A DNA stretch of 50,157 bases from Bacteroidia bacterium (lineage in GTDB: Bacteria; Bacteroidota; Bacteroidia; Bacteroidales; Paludibacteraceae): NCBI GenBank assembly GCA_009929445.1, contig SAAL01000012.1:1-50157 (forward strand), read 5' to 3'. Positions 25,593 through 33,969 of the stretch are shown here, piece after piece. The notes under the pieces were generated by a model that was not told the origin of the DNA, made no database searches, and saw only the letters and a list, made by a program, of their open reading frames with translations. Positions within the stretch are counted from its first letter, which is position 1. Every line of letters starts with the position of its first letter. The translations under genes and the position numbers were made by a program.

Positions 25593-25651
25593 CAACTTTT
25601 CCAAAGTTCCAAAAACGTTGGAAAAGTTGGTACGATACATTGGAAAAGTTG
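25593..25651. repeat. REP-like palindrome plus half copy between the RAYT gene and cas1
   Basis: CAACTTTTCCAA (25593-25604) and TTGGAAAAGTTG (25618-25629) are perfect 12-bp arms; a third TTGGAAAAGTTG lies at 25640-25651, 12 bp before the transposase stop codon. The full plus half arrangement is what a RAYT flank often shows. Confidence 0.8.
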
Positions 25652-25662
25652 AAAACGATTTT

Positions 25663-26307
25663 CTACAAATCTGCAATTAAGGATTCTCTGAATTTATTGG
25701 CAGATTGTTCGTGCAAATCAATAAATGAGTCCCGGCCACCAAACATACGGAGTAATTTATCTACCTCAATTATCTGACTATTCCGTTCTTTTATTTCGCA
25801 AAACGAAGTGTAACTCCAGTCGGTATATCTGTCGCAAAAAGCATGATGTACCGGATTTCGATGTGTATAAATAACGGCATTCATAAAATAAGCTTTGTTT
25901 TTAATCGGTTCCCTTCGGAAATTCTTCAGAAAAAGCGACCCTCTCCGTTTATTTACCTTGTTGAACGACTGCGTATAACAACTAAACAGATTTGCAAACT
26001 GTTTCGAAATGTAGTATTCAATCATGTTATCGGTGACTTCAACTTTTTCAAAGTTTTGAACTTTGGAAAAGTTAGTAGATTTGAAGTTGCGAAAAACTTC
26101 TTCCAATACTTCCCGCCGCCGAATCCTGACCACCAAATGAAAATGATTCGGTAACAAGCAATAAGCGTATGTTTCTGCAATGGGCAAAATGTACTGATTA
26201 TATTTATCAAGAAAAAAACGATAATTCTCATCCTCGATAAATATATTCTCAAACCCGTTGGCATGATTGAAAATGTGGTAGCTGCAATTGGGTTGTAATT
26301 TTTCCAT
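25663..26307 (-). CDS. REP-associated tyrosine transposase (RAYT, Y1/IS200-like)
   Basis: A 214-aa single-strand DNA transposase of the TnpA-REP class. The HUH motif is in CLLPNHFHLVVRI (about residues 50-62) and the nucleophile Tyr is probably in ANLFSCYTQSFNKVNKRRG (about 110-128), followed by the family pattern AVIYTHRNPVHHAF. RAYTs recognise short palindromic REP elements and usually exist as single copies. Here the gene is flanked on both sides by palindromes sharing CTTTTCCAA/TTGGAAAAG, and one similar palindrome lies inside its own coding region (26041-26073). It sits in the middle of a cas operon, which is unusual. Confidence 0.85.
   Translation of the reverse strand: MEKLQPNCSYHIFNHANGFENIFIEDENYRFFLDKYNQYILPIAETYAYCLLPNHFHLVVRIRRREVLEEVFRNFKSTNFSKVQNFEKVEVTDNMIEYYISKQFANLFSCYTQSFNKVNKRRGSLFLKNFRREPIKNKAYFMNAVIYTHRNPVHHAFCDRYTDWSYTSFCEIKERNSQIIEVDKLLRMFGGRDSFIDLHEQSANKFRESLIADL
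26041..26073. repeat. Palindrome inside the RAYT coding region
   Basis: AACTTTTTCAAAG (26041-26053) and CTTTGGAAAAGTT (26061-26073) pair over 13 bp with one mismatch and a 7-nt loop. It encodes the segment STNFSKVQNFEKVEV, so the element has been accommodated in frame. Confidence 0.7.
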
Positions 26308-26332
26308 AGGAATTGGTTGTTTTATTACACAT

Positions 26333-26360
26333 CTTTTCCAATATATAAACGTTTGAAAAG
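26333..26360. repeat. Palindrome upstream of the RAYT gene
   Basis: CTTTTCCAA (26333-26341) and TTTGAAAAG (26352-26360) pair with one mismatch. It is a weaker member of the family, in the 66-bp gap between the DUF6155-like gene and the RAYT. Confidence 0.55.
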
Positions 26361-26373
26361 CTTGTTGAAAAGG

Positions 26374-26895
26374 CTATTCTCCGTAATAATCGTAAAAAAC
26401 GCCGGCAATATCATCTGCAAAGCCGTACCCACACGGCGATGCCCATTCTACACATTGTTCGGCACGGAGCTTGAACTCATTGAGTAATTTGTTTTTTGCC
26501 ATAAACTCCAATGCAGCTTTGTAATTATTATATGTCGAATCGTAAAATTGTTCGGAATAATCGCCATAACAATATGTTAGCTCGCAGGCACTTTCGGGCA
26601 AATACAACATAACATCGGCTAATGCTTCGGGTGATGGTTGCAAGCTTTTAAAATCCGCGATTGCCTTTTTAGCAACAGAGAATTTCTCACTGCCACGTTC
26701 CGGTCTCTCTACATTAAACTCTTTCCGAATCAATTTTTTGTATTTTTCCACCAGTTCTTTTTCGTTCACCGGGTTCAGATAGAAATCGTAAAACTCCTTA
26801 ACTGCTTTGTTTTTATCATACAAATCCAGTATTTGTTCCATCAATTGTTCTTTGGTCAGATTGTTCAGTTCTTTTTTTAGTTTTGCTTTTGACAT
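26374..26895 (-). CDS. DUF6155-like protein
   Basis: A 173-aa protein; start at 26893-26895 (MSKAKLKKELNNLTKEQLME). The opening helices (SKAKLKKELNNLTKEQL, ILDLYDKNKAVKEFYDFYLNP) match the small uncharacterised DUF6155 family of Bacteroidota. The rest is acidic and aromatic (ACELTYCYGDYSEQFYDS), possibly a helical repeat fold. No catalytic motif or membrane segment is seen. It lies between the HU-like gene and the RAYT with palindromes on both sides, so it may be a passenger of the transposase segment rather than a CRISPR component. The family call is moderate; the function is unknown. Confidence 0.6.
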   Translation of the reverse strand: MSKAKLKKELNNLTKEQLMEQILDLYDKNKAVKEFYDFYLNPVNEKELVEKYKKLIRKEFNVERPERGSEKFSVAKKAIADFKSLQPSPEALADVMLYLPESACELTYCYGDYSEQFYDSTYNNYKAALEFMAKNKLLNEFKLRAEQCVEWASPCGYGFADDIAGVFYDYYGE

Positions 26896-26921
26896 ATTCG
26901 TTTCTTTTTTTTGGAAGATTA

Positions 26922-26952
26922 CCATTCCCAAAGTTTTAAACGTTGGAAATGG
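26922..26952. repeat. Palindrome between the HU-like and DUF6155-like genes
   Basis: CCATTCCCAA (26922-26931) and TTGGAAATGG (26943-26952) are 10-bp arms with one mismatch around AGTTTTAAACG. The loop resembles the loop words in the other palindromes of the locus. Confidence 0.65.
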
Positions 26953-26972
26953 CTTGTTGATTTTAAAATAAT

Positions 26973-27368
26973 TTACTCTGCAGCCCTTATAAACTTCGCA
27001 TTTTTCAACCGTTTTCGGAGTGGGAGCGAAGGCGTGAAAGTCACCCGCTTTACTTCCACAGATTCAGCCCGTATTTCCTTCGGGTTCTCCACCCGACGAA
27101 CGCTTTGTGCTGTAAGCGAGAAAGTGCCAAATCCATCCAGGCAAACACTATTTCCATCCAAAAGTTCATCTTCAATACATGCGAGAAGCAACTCAAGCGT
27201 ACTTTTTATTTCAAATGCCTGTAAACGTTTTCCTTTGGCAATGGTGGTAGCCATTTCTTCCAGGCTCACCGTTTTCGATCGGATTACCTGTGGATAATAA
27301 CCCGATTTTTTCTTCTCTTCGGGGTTCAGGTAGTCGCCCCGATGAATCATTTTGTATTTGATACTCAT
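26973..27368 (-). CDS. HU/IHF-family DNA-bending protein (HU-like, Bacteroidota type)
   Basis: A 131-aa protein with a DNABII fold: N-terminal strand and helices (SKTVSLEEMATTIAKGKRL, ALxSTLELLLACIEDELLDG) then the characteristic NSVCLDGFGTFSLTAQSVRR, followed by a basic tail (PSLPLRKRLKNAKFIRAAE). It is longer than classic 90-aa HU because of N- and C-terminal extensions, as in the HU-HIG type proteins common in this phylum. Such proteins bend DNA; IHF does this for spacer integration in type I-E systems. Its place as the first gene after cas9 and ahead of cas1-cas2 makes a similar role here worth testing, but this is inference. Confidence 0.8.
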   Translation of the reverse strand: MSIKYKMIHRGDYLNPEEKKKSGYYPQVIRSKTVSLEEMATTIAKGKRLQAFEIKSTLELLLACIEDELLDGNSVCLDGFGTFSLTAQSVRRVENPKEIRAESVEVKRVTFTPSLPLRKRLKNAKFIRAAE

Positions 27369-27447
27369 TGTTTTATCTTTTTCTTCCTGATTATTTAGTT
27401 CTTACACCAGCTGTATTTAAATGAATCTTCCTGATATTTTATTATTG

Positions 27448-27538
27448 GCATATATACCTTAGGTTTGCTAACATATATATGATACCAATGCTGCCATATA
27501 TTAGTCGTAATTGTTGAGGTATATATGCTGCTGTCTGT
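27448..27538. repeat. AT-rich inverted repeat between cas9 and the HU-like gene
   Basis: GCATATATACCT (27448-27459) and AGGTATATATGC (27527-27538) are perfect 12-bp arms enclosing 67 nt that include further CATATATATG-type words. The 278-bp gap (27369-27646) holds no gene. This could be a relic of a small element or the ends of a structured RNA. Confidence 0.5.
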
Positions 27539-27646
27539 TTATCCTCACTGTTTAGCTAATTTCTTTTGAAGTTTGAGTTAGTTTTACTTGAATGATTTGT
27601 TAGTTTATAATGAGATATTACCGAGACGATCGATGTTGAGTTTGAT

Positions 27647-30600
27647 TTAATACTCACCAACTGAAACGATTTGGCCTAAATGATTAACTCTTACTTTAAT
27701 AATGCTAATTAATGGTGAAGTGCTTTGAATGAATCTGTGTGTAACATTTAATAATTGTTTTTTATTCTTTAATGTATCGTTTGTTACTGCCATTGTTTCT
27801 AAGTGATGATTAAAAACATAATTTTTTGAAGATATTTTCTGCACCCGAAACAAATTCGGACTAATCAAATGATAATTATCAGGATTAAGAAGATCGATTT
27901 CTTTGGGATTAAAAGTAATCACTTCTTCTTCTGTAATTTCACCTGTTTCTTCATTTACTTTTTCTTGTTTTTCAGTTTTGGGGAATACAAAATATTCATT
28001 TTGTTTCATACTGAACAGAAACTGCCAGCCTTCCGACTTTTTGAACTCTTTGTCGATAACAGGCAACCCTTGATTAACCCGGGTTGTAGCTTCGAAAAAA
28101 GAAACCACATTTTCTTGCAATTCATATTTTGGCTGGTTGTTTTCGTCGAATACAACTTGACCATTATTATCTAATACCGGAACATTATAAATAGCAACAT
28201 GGTGATTATTACCTGTATTCACAAAATCTACTGGTTGTTTTTGACCCTTATCGTCTAAAATTATTTTTCCATTTTTATCCCGTTTATCTCGTAACGATTC
28301 TGCATTACTAACACCTGATATAGTAACTCTTTTAATACAAATTCCTTTTTCTTCGTTGAGCCAAATAGGATTTTCGTCTAAATTGGAGAATGCTTGTTTG
28401 GCATTACCGTTGTGTTTCTTTAATCGTTCTTCAAGTATTCTTCGAATATTTGCATCAATTACTTTCTCAATCTTTAAGTCAGCTGAAATATCTTTACGAA
28501 TAGTATAAACAGTTTCAAGACTTACGGTTTTAACTTTTTCAGGAACTTGTGCCGTATGAAGTTCATTCAGCCAGATTGGCCTTTTTGAAAGAGCGTTTGC
28601 TCCGCTAAAAGCTTTTTTCGGATCGTTGTCAAATTCTTGTAAACGTTTTAACAATGCTTCCTTGTACGCAGGTTTCGAAACTGCACTAATCCTGGCTGCA
28701 TCAAATTTGGCATTTACGGCTTCTTCTTTTGTTACATATTGTTTCAGACTGCCATATATAGTTTCGTTATGAAGCTGTCCACGGGGTGTTAGTTGTATCT
28801 TTTTAGTTACTCCACCCTGCTTTTTTGTGATGTTTATATTTTGAGTTACCACTTTATTTTTTGCCTTAATCGAAATCAACGTATTTTCCAAATGCTTTTT
28901 GGCATCTCCTCTGAATTCATCTAAATCAAATGGAGGTCTGAAAAGCAGTTTGCCTTTACCGTTTCGATAAAGTTCTTTTTGTTCTATGCCATAAATGCTT
29001 GAACTTTTATCATTCCGGGCATTCAAATTGTTGAGGTACTGAATAATACTGCGCTTTGTAAATGCCACTGTAAGAGCATCCATTGCATGGTGGCGGTGAT
29101 CGTTTCGTTTAGTCCAATCCTTGATTTTGCGTATTCTGTGCCCTTCTTCATTTGTAAATTCTTCTGTCAGTCCCAGGTTTCTGTATTTTTCCCAGTTCAG
29201 TTCTTTCATGACATCTATTAATTGCCAGTCCTCACGCAAACGATCTGTAACACTGCCTGAAGTAGAAACAACAAATTTAACAAGATCGCCCAACATTGTT
29301 TTGGCGTATTTGGCAATATATTGTGTGTCTCTGATATCGCGTTCAATAAAGCCATCAGGAATATCCTTTTCCTGCATTTTCAGTTTATTGTACTTAGCGC
29401 GTGAAATAACACCTTTTTTGTGTAAATCTTCCATGCGGTTAAGAAAAATATCCAAGCTGGTTTCACTTCCGGTTTCACCGTATTTTGATTTGATAAAATC
29501 AACTGCGGTCATGTTTCCTTTTTCAATGTTGATACTACGCAATTCCAGCGTTTTGTTTGAAAAACTATCATCAAACAGACGTGATTGAGGGATAATATGT
29601 TCAATGTCAAAATCGCCGCTAAATACTGCCGAAGGTGAAATGTAGGTATTTGAATACAGTGTTTTATATCCGTTATCTTTCAATTCTTCATAGAGTTTGT
29701 AACGAATAATATCATTACGGCTTATGTATGAGAGATTAAAAGGTGATTTTGAGAGAATGTCCTTATATTGTTGATGCAGTTTGGTTGTTTCAGCAATTGA
29801 TTTCGTCAGCTCTTCGCGTTCCTTTGCGCTCTTTTTCAGTTCCCTGGCCAATTCAATACGAATTTCGTCGGGTTTTCCATAGGCGTCAATGATTGCATTG
29901 ACAACATTTATCATTTGATTGAGAATTTTTTCAACGACAGGATTTCGCAATGAATTTTTTGGCAAAATATCAAGTCGGTCTTTATAAACCTTATTTTCCA
30001 ACTCTTCGCTTGTAAGTGAACTGGCCGAGTGTCTGTAACCTGCATACTCACAAGCCATATCATATTTGTTTCCGGCTTTAAGATACGGTAATATCTTTCG
30101 GATAGCTTTTGCTGAAAGGCTGCCATAATCATCCTGAAAAGAAATGCTTGAAAGAATAGTTGAGTATTCCTTCTCAAAGCCATAACGCTCAGTTATTTTA
30201 TTAATCAGGTTTTCATCACCCGTTTTTGAATTATCACCTTCGAATGAATAAAGTAAATGCCACAATTGATACATTGGCTCTTTATCTAAATCATTTTCAG
30301 AGTTAAAATGCAAAATACCTGAGTTGTAATTGAATCCCCTGAAAATTTCTTCAATTGATATTAAAATTTCTGAGGTGGTAAGCTTATCAAAATCAATTTC
30401 GTGTCCACTCAATTCTATAATACGTCTGTAAGCATCAAATAGAGTAGCTTGTGTTAAATTACCCTGAATGGAAGGAAAATTCAAATCCAGTTCTTTCGGG
30501 TTATTGAAGAGCAACTTCAATATTTCTGCTTTCTTGAGTTCTTTTTTTATCGAGAGTTCAGCTGCTAATAGTTCTTTTTCTTCCTGATAGAGTTCACGTC

Positions 30601-31969
30601 TTCCACCATATTCTAGCGGATCTTCTATTTCACTGAACAATGACACGCCTTTTTGTTTTTTTGTTTTATTAGCTTTTCCAAATACTTCGATGTCATTCAG
30701 TCGTTGCCAAATCTTAAATTCCTGGAACAAAGGTGACGATCTGGGAATTACCCGACTGCCTACTGATTTTGATTTCTTTTTACCGTCAATCTCAACTTCA
30801 ATCTTTCGGCTTTCAAATTCACAAAAGCTAATAAGCGATTTTTGGCTTTTAAGTCTACGCTGATAAAAGATAACCACATCCCGGATTTCTTGTTTCAGTT
30901 CTTCAGTCAATTCTTTATGAAAAAGAGTTTGCTTTTCCCAAATTGCATTGAATTCATCCAGGTAATCCTGACGATAAAAGACCATATTACGTAAACTTGC
31001 ATTAGGATTTTTATCCAAAACCTCCATCTGGTATTCTCCAACAGTTTGTTTGTTGAAAAAGAGTTCTTTGCTTCTGTCGCTGATAGCTCCCAGATAACCG
31101 CTTGAACTATTGAGCTGGATATTGATTTGTTGCAATACAATCACTAATTGTTCCAGTTCCAGTTTTTCCGACAAACCTTTTGCTCGCCAAACATAATTCT
31201 CGGTTTTTTGTTCTGCTGTATTACCCTGTCTTTTAGTGCCAACTAATTCAAATCCCTTTTCTTTGAATGTTTTAGCACAAATAGCCCAAACAGCATCTCG
31301 TTTTTTTTCGCGAAGTTCTTCTTTTAGTTCATTTGAAAGAAAATCGGGGTAATACTCAAGTTGCTTGTCAAAAACTTTTTCAAACTCCATTTGTAAATCG
31401 GAGCGATAGAAGTCGGGTAGTGTCTTTTTTCGTGCATTTATAAGTCGTAAACAGTATTGTCCGGGAGTAAGGTTTTCGTTGTAAAGCGTTTTTGCCACTT
31501 CCATTCCGTCAATTAAAGCTCCTTTTTCTGTGCCTTTTGCTTTACGACTGCTTTTATAACCGCGTTTCTTATTTATCATCAATAGTACACGAGCAAACTG
31601 TTCAAGTGTAATTTCTTCTTTTACTGCTTTTGCCCTTAACCGGTATGTTTCAAATGTAGTAAAGTTTCCGTTTTCTGAAAGAATTGCTTCATCGGAAATA
31701 AATTTATTATCTCTTAAAATTTTAATCAGATTTTCTCTACGAAGTTTATATCGTTGCAAATTTCGCCGCATAGAACGTTTTAGGGTTCGATCTGCATTAG
31801 TTGTAATACTTTTCCCTTTTTCAAAATCTTGTTGTTCATCGACAGTCAGTGGATTAACTCTTACACCAAGTTTAATAATGGATGATTTCTCATTTTCTTT
31901 TTCAGCTTCATTCACCAATGCCCAGCCAATAGAAGTTGTGCCCAAATCCAAACCTAATATTTTTTTCAT
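27647..31969 (-). CDS. cas9: CRISPR-associated RNA-guided endonuclease Cas9 (type II-C)
   Basis: A full-length 1440-aa Cas9, normal for the large Bacteroidota II-C group. RuvC-I is at the N-terminus (LGLDLGTTSIGWALV, D8), followed by an Arg-rich bridge helix (RSMRRNLQRYKLRR). RuvC-II has E706 in RIELARELKKS, HNH has D788 and H791 in FDIEHIIPQSRLF with the downstream Asn, and RuvC-III has H960 and D964 in HRHHAMDALTVA. All catalytic residues are present, so both strands of a target should be cut. The C-terminal PAM-interacting part is long and Lys-rich. It is transcribed away from the array; the tracrRNA and array start on the other strand 90 bp upstream. No cas4 or csn2 is seen, consistent with II-C. 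Confidence 0.97.
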   Translation of the reverse strand: MKKILGLDLGTTSIGWALVNEAEKENEKSSIIKLGVRVNPLTVDEQQDFEKGKSITTNADRTLKRSMRRNLQRYKLRRENLIKILRDNKFISDEAILSENGNFTTFETYRLRAKAVKEEITLEQFARVLLMINKKRGYKSSRKAKGTEKGALIDGMEVAKTLYNENLTPGQYCLRLINARKKTLPDFYRSDLQMEFEKVFDKQLEYYPDFLSNELKEELREKKRDAVWAICAKTFKEKGFELVGTKRQGNTAEQKTENYVWRAKGLSEKLELEQLVIVLQQINIQLNSSSGYLGAISDRSKELFFNKQTVGEYQMEVLDKNPNASLRNMVFYRQDYLDEFNAIWEKQTLFHKELTEELKQEIRDVVIFYQRRLKSQKSLISFCEFESRKIEVEIDGKKKSKSVGSRVIPRSSPLFQEFKIWQRLNDIEVFGKANKTKKQKGVSLFSEIEDPLEYGGRRELYQEEKELLAAELSIKKELKKAEILKLLFNNPKELDLNFPSIQGNLTQATLFDAYRRIIELSGHEIDFDKLTTSEILISIEEIFRGFNYNSGILHFNSENDLDKEPMYQLWHLLYSFEGDNSKTGDENLINKITERYGFEKEYSTILSSISFQDDYGSLSAKAIRKILPYLKAGNKYDMACEYAGYRHSASSLTSEELENKVYKDRLDILPKNSLRNPVVEKILNQMINVVNAIIDAYGKPDEIRIELARELKKSAKEREELTKSIAETTKLHQQYKDILSKSPFNLSYISRNDIIRYKLYEELKDNGYKTLYSNTYISPSAVFSGDFDIEHIIPQSRLFDDSFSNKTLELRSINIEKGNMTAVDFIKSKYGETGSETSLDIFLNRMEDLHKKGVISRAKYNKLKMQEKDIPDGFIERDIRDTQYIAKYAKTMLGDLVKFVVSTSGSVTDRLREDWQLIDVMKELNWEKYRNLGLTEEFTNEEGHRIRKIKDWTKRNDHRHHAMDALTVAFTKRSIIQYLNNLNARNDKSSSIYGIEQKELYRNGKGKLLFRPPFDLDEFRGDAKKHLENTLISIKAKNKVVTQNINITKKQGGVTKKIQLTPRGQLHNETIYGSLKQYVTKEEAVNAKFDAARISAVSKPAYKEALLKRLQEFDNDPKKAFSGANALSKRPIWLNELHTAQVPEKVKTVSLETVYTIRKDISADLKIEKVIDANIRRILEERLKKHNGNAKQAFSNLDENPIWLNEEKGICIKRVTISGVSNAESLRDKRDKNGKIILDDKGQKQPVDFVNTGNNHHVAIYNVPVLDNNGQVVFDENNQPKYELQENVVSFFEATTRVNQGLPVIDKEFKKSEGWQFLFSMKQNEYFVFPKTEKQEKVNEETGEITEEEVITFNPKEIDLLNPDNYHLISPNLFRVQKISSKNYVFNHHLETMAVTNDTLKNKKQLLNVTHRFIQSTSPLISIIKVRVNHLGQIVSVGEY

Positions 31970-31994
31970 GTTTCATGGTTTTTAATTAATTTCT

Positions 31995-32002
31995 CAAAGA
32001 TA
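31995..32002 (-). promoter_or_regulatory. cas9 promoter (-7 box)
   Basis: TATCTTTG on the minus strand lies 25 bp before the cas9 ATG and is identical to the box inside every CRISPR repeat. A clear -33 TTG is not seen, so the promoter may be modest. Confidence 0.5.
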
Positions 32003-32049
32003 AAAAAGAATAATTAACTAAAAAAACTTTTATTTTGAAATAAATGTAA

Positions 32050-32057
32050 TATATTTG
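32050..32057 (+). promoter_or_regulatory. tracrRNA promoter (-7 box)
   Basis: TATATTTG (TAnnTTTG) ends 4 bp before the first base that can pair with the repeat, which would place the RNA start at or just inside the anti-repeat. It is divergent from the cas9 promoter 48 bp away. Confidence 0.55.
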
Positions 32058-32061
32058 CAGT

Positions 32062-32141
32062 ACAATTTTTGAAGCAAATCACAATAAGGATTATTCCGTT
32101 GTGAAAACATTTAAAGCGGGGCTTACACCTCGCTTTTTTTT
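32062..32141 (+). ncRNA. tracrRNA
   Basis: ACAATTTTTGAAGCAAATCA (32062-32081) is the reverse complement of the 5' half of the CRISPR repeat, apart from single-base gaps in the A- and T-runs. After a short spacer comes a GC-rich hairpin AGCGGGG (32115-32121) / CCTCGCT (32128-32134) running into eight Ts (32134-32141), a proper intrinsic terminator. Size about 80 nt. The pairing polarity shows that crRNAs are made from the plus strand. Position between cas9 and the array fits Bacteroidota II-C loci. Confidence 0.88.
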
Positions 32142-32142
32142 G

Positions 32143-33780
32143 TGTTATGCTTTCAATCCCGATAAAAATCGGGATGTATCTTTGATCTGATAAACAACGG
32201 GTGTTTCGCCCTCGAAGACATCCCAACAGTTGTGATTTGCTTTCAAAAAATTGTATCTTTGATCTGATAAACAACAACATCATTCCTGACAGAAGAGATT
32301 GCCAAGTTGTGATTTGCTTTCAAAAAATTGTATCTTTGATCTGATAAACAACTGAAGTTTTTGGTGAAGGTTTGAACGGTACGTTGTGATTTGCTTTCAA
32401 AAAATTGTATCTTTGATCTGATAAACAACATGGTTGGAATATTTAGTTACTAATGATTAGTTGTGATTTGCTTTCAAAAAATTGTATCTTTGATCTGATA
32501 AACAACTTCTTCAACTTGTTCCATCGTGTACTATAGGTTGTGATTTGCTTTCAAAAAATTGTATCTTTGATCTGATAAACAACTGAAGCAGATCCACCTT
32601 CATTAGAATCGGCGTTGTGATTTGCTTTCAAAAAATTGTATCTTTGATCTGATAAACAACAAATCGATTATCCTTGCACCGGCACCGATAGTTGTGATTT
32701 GCTTTCAAAAAATTGTATCTTTGATCTGATAAACAACATTTAACAGAGAAGTAGTAAACCAGCTCAGTTGTGATTTGCTTTCAAAAAATTGTATCTTTGA
32801 TCTGATAAACAACAAAGCCGAACACGTTAAAAGATAACGCAAAGTTGTGATTTGCTTTCAAAAAATTGTATCTTTGATCTGATAAACAACAATGTTTTCT
32901 TTACACTTATATGAACAAAAGTTGTGATTTGCTTTCAAAAAATTGTATCTTTGATCTGATAAACAACCGTTTCCCTGAGTTGCTGTTTCTCTGTTTCGTT
33001 GTGATTTGCTTTCAAAAAATTGTATCTTTGATCTGATAAACAACTGTTCCACTTCCTGTTGCATCACCTGATACGTTGTGATTTGCTTTCAAAAAATTGT
33101 ATCTTTGATCTGATAAACAACTAAACGGGTCGCCTTTGACATAGTTATACAGTTGTGATTTGCTTTCAAAAAATTGTATCTTTGATCTGATAAACAACTT
33201 ATATTCTTGGAATAGCCGTTTACAATGCGTTGTGATTTGCTTTCAAAAAATTGTATCTTTGATCTGATAAACAACATTTACCAGAGAAATAAGAAAAAGT
33301 AACTAGTTGTGATTTGCTTTCAAAAAATTGTATCTTTGATCTGATAAACAACAGAACCGGAAGCCATATTGCCATCAACCAGTTGTGATTTGCTTTCAAA
33401 AAATTGTATCTTTGATCTGATAAACAACTAAAGGTCGGGAAAATATTTTAGATAACAAGTTGTGATTTGCTTTCAAAAAATTGTATCTTTGATCTGATAA
33501 ACAACCAATTACTAATCCATATTCAAAAATTATTGTTGTGATTTGCTTTCAAAAAATTGTATCTTTGATCTGATAAACAACAATTGATAAGGATTATATC
33601 GATTCGGCAATGTTGTGATTTGCTTTCAAAAAATTGTATCTTTGATCTGATAAACAACATATACACTGCTGAAATCGGAGTACGAGAAGTTGTGATTTGC
33701 TTTCAAAAAATTGTATCTTTGATCTGATAAACAACTGCAAAAATTATCACATCAAAGATGATGTGTTGTGATTTGCTTTC
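32143..33780 (+). CRISPR. Type II-C CRISPR array: 20 full repeats, 2 damaged end repeats, 21 spacers
   Basis: The 47-bp repeat begins GTTGTGATTTGCTTTCAAAA and ends TTTGATCTGATAAACAAC. Twenty copies, apparently identical, run from 32229 to 33735. Spacers are 30 bp, with a few of 29 (for example 32738-32766, 33353-33381, 33506-33534, 33736-33764). The first repeat (about 32143-32198) has lost its 5' part and carries an inserted hairpin TCCCGATAAAAATCGGGA, but keeps the last 23 bp. The final repeat (33765-33780) keeps only the first 16 bp. Each full repeat contains TTG (positions 2-4), 21 nt and TATCTTTG (26-33), a match to the phylum promoter. Spacer 8 (32738-32766) and spacer 15 (33276-33305) share the pattern ATTTA(A/C)CAGAGAA. 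Confidence 0.97.
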
Positions 33781-33915
33781 AGAATCACATACCACATTTT
33801 TACAGAAAACAAGAGCAAACAAAAACTAATAATAATCTATATATTAGATAATTGCAAATTTTACTACCTCCCGAAATACTCTTCTTTTTTGCTCATATTT
33901 GTTCTTTTTTGCACA

Positions 33916-33952
33916 AAACCGTTTCTCAAACCGTTTCTTTTTTGTATCTTTG
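33916..33952 (+). promoter_or_regulatory. Promoter region of the second integrase with 12-bp-spaced repeats
   Basis: TATCTTTG (33945-33952) lies 17 bp before the ATG at 33970. Just upstream, AAACCGTTTCT occurs twice (33916-33926 and 33928-33938) with 12-bp spacing, as TTACAGGCAAA does upstream of the left integrase. The -33 box is not clear. Arm sites or operators are both possible. Confidence 0.45.
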
Positions 33953-33969
33953 TTTCAAAGAAAACGGAT

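Noticed and set aside
27369-27646. A second tracrRNA or anti-repeat between cas9 and the HU-like gene
   Set aside because: No stretch complementary to the CRISPR repeat was found there.
32014-33277. Minus-strand frames of 60-90 codons across the array
   Set aside because: They are translations of the CRISPR repeats and cannot be genes.
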